A stretch of DNA of 64,000 bases. Origin: Novosphingobium lindaniclasticum LE124. Its GTDB lineage: Bacteria; Pseudomonadota; Alphaproteobacteria; Sphingomonadales; Sphingomonadaceae. A model generated the notes under the pieces. The model saw only the letters and a program-made list of their open reading frames with translations, had not been told where the DNA came from and ran no database searches. The DNA lies in assembly GCF_000445125.1 (NCBI RefSeq), contig NZ_ATHL01000011.1:17077-81076 (forward strand). The letters are read 5' to 3'. Both the position numbers and the translations under genes were made by a program. This document shows, piece by piece, positions 61,900-64,000 of the stretch (position 1 is its first letter; each line of letters opens with the position of its first letter).

Positions 61900-64000
61900 T
61901 TAGCCGACGGTACGTTCGCGGTGGCTGACTTCGAAGACTTCGAGGTGGTCGCCCGCCTTGATGTCGTTGGTGTCGGCCAGGACCACACCGCATTCCAGAC
62001 CGGCGCGCACTTCGTCCACGTCGTCCTTGAAGCGGCGCAGCGAGGAGATCGTCGTGGCCGAAACGATGACGTCGTTGCGGGTGAGACGCGCGCTGAGGCC
62101 CTTGCGGATGTAGCCTTCGACCACCAGCAGACCGGCCGCCTTGTCGCGCTTGCCGGCCGGGAAGACCTGCTTGACTTCGGCGCGGCCGACCACGGTTTCG
62201 ATGCGTTCCGGACCCCAGATGCCGGCCATCTGCTTCGCGACCTCCGCGGTCAGCTCGTAGATGACGTCGTAGTACATCATCGGCGTCTTGGTCTTTTCGA
62301 TCTGCTCGCGCGCCTTGGCGTTCGGGCGGACGTTGAAGCCCACGATCGGCGCGCCCGAGGCCGAAGCCAGGGCCACGTCGGTTTCCGTGATGGCGCCCAC
62401 GCCCGAGTGCAGGATGCGGACCTTGATCTCGTCGTTCGACAGGGCGTGGAGCGCCGAGTTGATCGCCTCGACCGAACCCTGCACGTCCGCCTTGACCACC
62501 ACCGGATACTCGATGACGTTCTGCTTGGCCGCCAGGGCCGAGAACATCGTGTCGATGCTGGCCGGGGCCATGGCGGTGCGCTTGGCCGTCGCCTGCTCCT
62601 GACGGTAGGCCGAGACCTCACGGGCACGCTGTTCGCTTTCCACGACGCTCAGCAGGTCGCCGGCCATCGGCACGCCGCCGATACCCAGGACTTCCACCGG
62701 CATCGAAGGCGGCGCGGCCTTCACCTGGCGGCCCTTGTCGTCGAGCATGGCGCGCACGCGGCCGCTCTCGGTACCGACGACAAGGATGTCGCCGACCTTC
62801 AGGGTGCCGCGGTTGACCAGCACGGTCGCGAGCGGACCCTTGCCCTTGTCGAGCTTGGCTTCGATCACGGTCGCCTCGGCCTCACGGTCGGGGTTGGCCT
62901 TCAGTTCCATGAGTTCGGCCTGGAGCAGGATCTTCTCGATCAGTTCGTCCAGACCGGCACCGGTCTTGGCCGAGACTTCCACGTCCTGCACGTCGCCCGA
63001 CATGGCTTCGACGATGACTTCGTGCTCCAGCAGGCGCTCGCGCACCTTCTGGGGATTGGCCTCGTGCTTGTCCATCTTGTTGATGGCAACGATCATCGGC
63101 ACGCCCGCGGCCTTCGTGTGATTGATGGCCTCGATCGTCTGCGGCATGATGCCGTCGTCCGCGGCGACCACGAGAATCACGATGTCCGTCACATTGGCGC
63201 CGCGCATACGCATCTGCGTGAAGGCGGCGTGGCCCGGCGTATCGAGGAAGGTGACGAGATCGCCGCCCTTGGTCTTGATCTGGTAGGCGCCCATGTGCTG
63301 CGTGATGCCGCCGGCTTCGCCGCGCACCACATCCGTACCGCGCAGCGCGTCGAGCAGCGAGGTCTTGCCGTGGTCGACGTGGCCCATGATGGCGACGACC
63401 GGAGGACGCGGCTTCAGCGTCTCTTCGGCATCGACGTCGATGGAGGTGTCGATATCGACGTCGCTCTCGGACACGCGCTGGATGTTGTGGCCGAATTCGG
63501 TGACAAGCAGTTCGGCGGTATCCTGGTCGATCGTCTGGTTGACGGTGACCATCATGCCCATCTTGAACATCGCCTTCACCAGGTCGGCGCCCTTCTCGGC
63601 CATGCGGTTGGCGAGTTCCTGAACGGTGATCGCCTCGGGGACGATCACGTCGCGGACCTGCTTCTCGCGCTGCTGCGACTGGCCGCCGAAGTGCGCACGA
63701 CGTTCCTTCTCGCGGGCGCGCTTGAGCGCGGCGAGCGAGCGGGCGCGCGCGCCCTCGTCGTCGTTCAGGGCCCGGTTGACGGTCAGCTTGCCCGACTGGC
63801 GGCGGTCACCGCCCTTGCGGTCACGATCCGGCGTGCTGCGCGGCGGCGGCGGAGCACCGGCGCCCTTCTTGGCTGCGGGCGCACTCTTCGGCGCGGCGGA
63901 ACCGCCGGTATTGGCCGGAGCGTTGTTGCTTGCGGGCGCCGCAGCGGCAGCGGTCGCGGCAGGCGCTTCGGGCTTGCGCACGGGCTGCGGGCGAGCGACC
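61900..64000 (-). CDS. infB: Translation initiation factor IF-2, 5' end outside the window
   Basis: The last about 700 residues of IF-2; the frame is still open at the right edge, so the gene begins beyond it. Visible are the end of an Ala/Pro-rich N-terminal region, the conserved [22 protein letters not shown] (IF2_N), the GTPase domain with [17 protein letters not shown] and NKMDK, and domains 2-4 ([21 protein letters not shown] and [18 protein letters not shown]). It delivers initiator tRNA to the 30S subunit. Confidence 0.97.
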   Translation of the reverse strand, partial: VARPQPVRKPEAPAATAAAAAPASNNAPANTGGSAAPKSAPAAKKGAGAPPPPRSTPDRDRKGGDRRQSGKLTVNRALNDDEGARARSLAALKRAREKERRAHFGGQSQQREKQVRDVIVPEAITVQELANRMAEKGADLVKAMFKMGMMVTVNQTIDQDTAELLVTEFGHNIQRVSESDVDIDTSIDVDAEETLKPRPPVVAIMGHVDHGKTSLLDALRGTDVVRGEAGGITQHMGAYQIKTKGGDLVTFLDTPGHAAFTQMRMRGANVTDIVILVVAADDGIMPQTIEAINHTKAAGVPMIVAINKMDKHEANPQKVRERLLEHEVIVEAMSGDVQDVEVSAKTGAGLDELIEKILLQAELMELKANPDREAEATVIEAKLDKGKGPLATVLVNRGTLKVGDILVVGTESGRVRAMLDDKGRQVKAAPPSMPVEVLGIGGVPMAGDLLSVVESEQRAREVSAYRQEQATAKRTAMAPASIDTMFSALAAKQNVIEYPVVVKADVQGSVEAINSALHALSNDEIKVRILHSGVGAITETDVALASASGAPIVGFNVRPNAKAREQIEKTKTPMMYYDVIYELTAEVAKQMAGIWGPERIETVVGRAEVKQVFPAGKRDKAAGLLVVEGYIRKGLSARLTRNDVIVSATTISSLRRFKDDVDEVRAGLECGVVLADTNDIKAGDHLEVFEVSHRERTVG

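Overview
The window looks like chromosome from a GC-rich alphaproteobacterium of the Sphingomonadales, most like Novosphingobium or Sphingobium. This is inferred from gene content and order: TonB receptor, LolA, a polyhydroxyalkanoate (PHA) set, an infB-rbfA-truB-rpsO-pnp cluster and high-GC codon use. No database search was possible.

Layout. 1-10.9 kb is mostly housekeeping: a cold-shock gene tail, infA, a pseudouridine synthase, a TerC protein, an SPFH/ribbon-helix-helix/membrane operon, a secreted beta-helix protein, ribA, xthA, a candidate small RNA, lolA, rpmG, a PPK2 kinase and uppP. 11-29 kb holds an M13 peptidase, an ABC exporter, PHA depolymerase, an L,D-transpeptidase-like protein, xdhC plus a MobA-like gene, a TonB receptor followed by a lone [2Fe-2S] subunit, arsC, lipB and a desaturase. 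29-40.4 kb holds lptG/lptF, clpS, phasin and phaC (with PhaR-like sites between them), an aminotransferase, a winged-helix regulator, mobA and an RNB nuclease.

At 40.5 kb a complete tRNA-Cys is followed by an integrated element of about 11.2 kb. A 46-bp copy of the tRNA 3' end recurs at 51751-51796, inside the 3' end of the integrase gene, so this is a tyrosine-recombinase element bounded by attL and attR. Its cargo is a coiled-coil lipoprotein, a possible small-terminase-like protein, an HNH endonuclease, two large virion/ejection-like proteins, a reverse-strand lipoprotein, a 444-aa protein with motifs resembling a stripped-down family-A polymerase palm, a serine recombinase, a protein with a C-terminal membrane segment, and the integrase. 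No capsid, portal, large terminase or tail gene is recognisable, so it is either a decayed podovirus-like prophage or a phage satellite. It is the least ordinary part of the window.

52-64 kb returns to core genes: a GAF-GGDEF cyclase, then on the minus strand infB (running off the right edge), a DUF1697 gene, rbfA, tdk, an M50 protease, truB (carrying an in-frame inverted-repeat insertion), rpsO and pnp. This is the classic translation/RNA-decay cluster with extra genes inserted.
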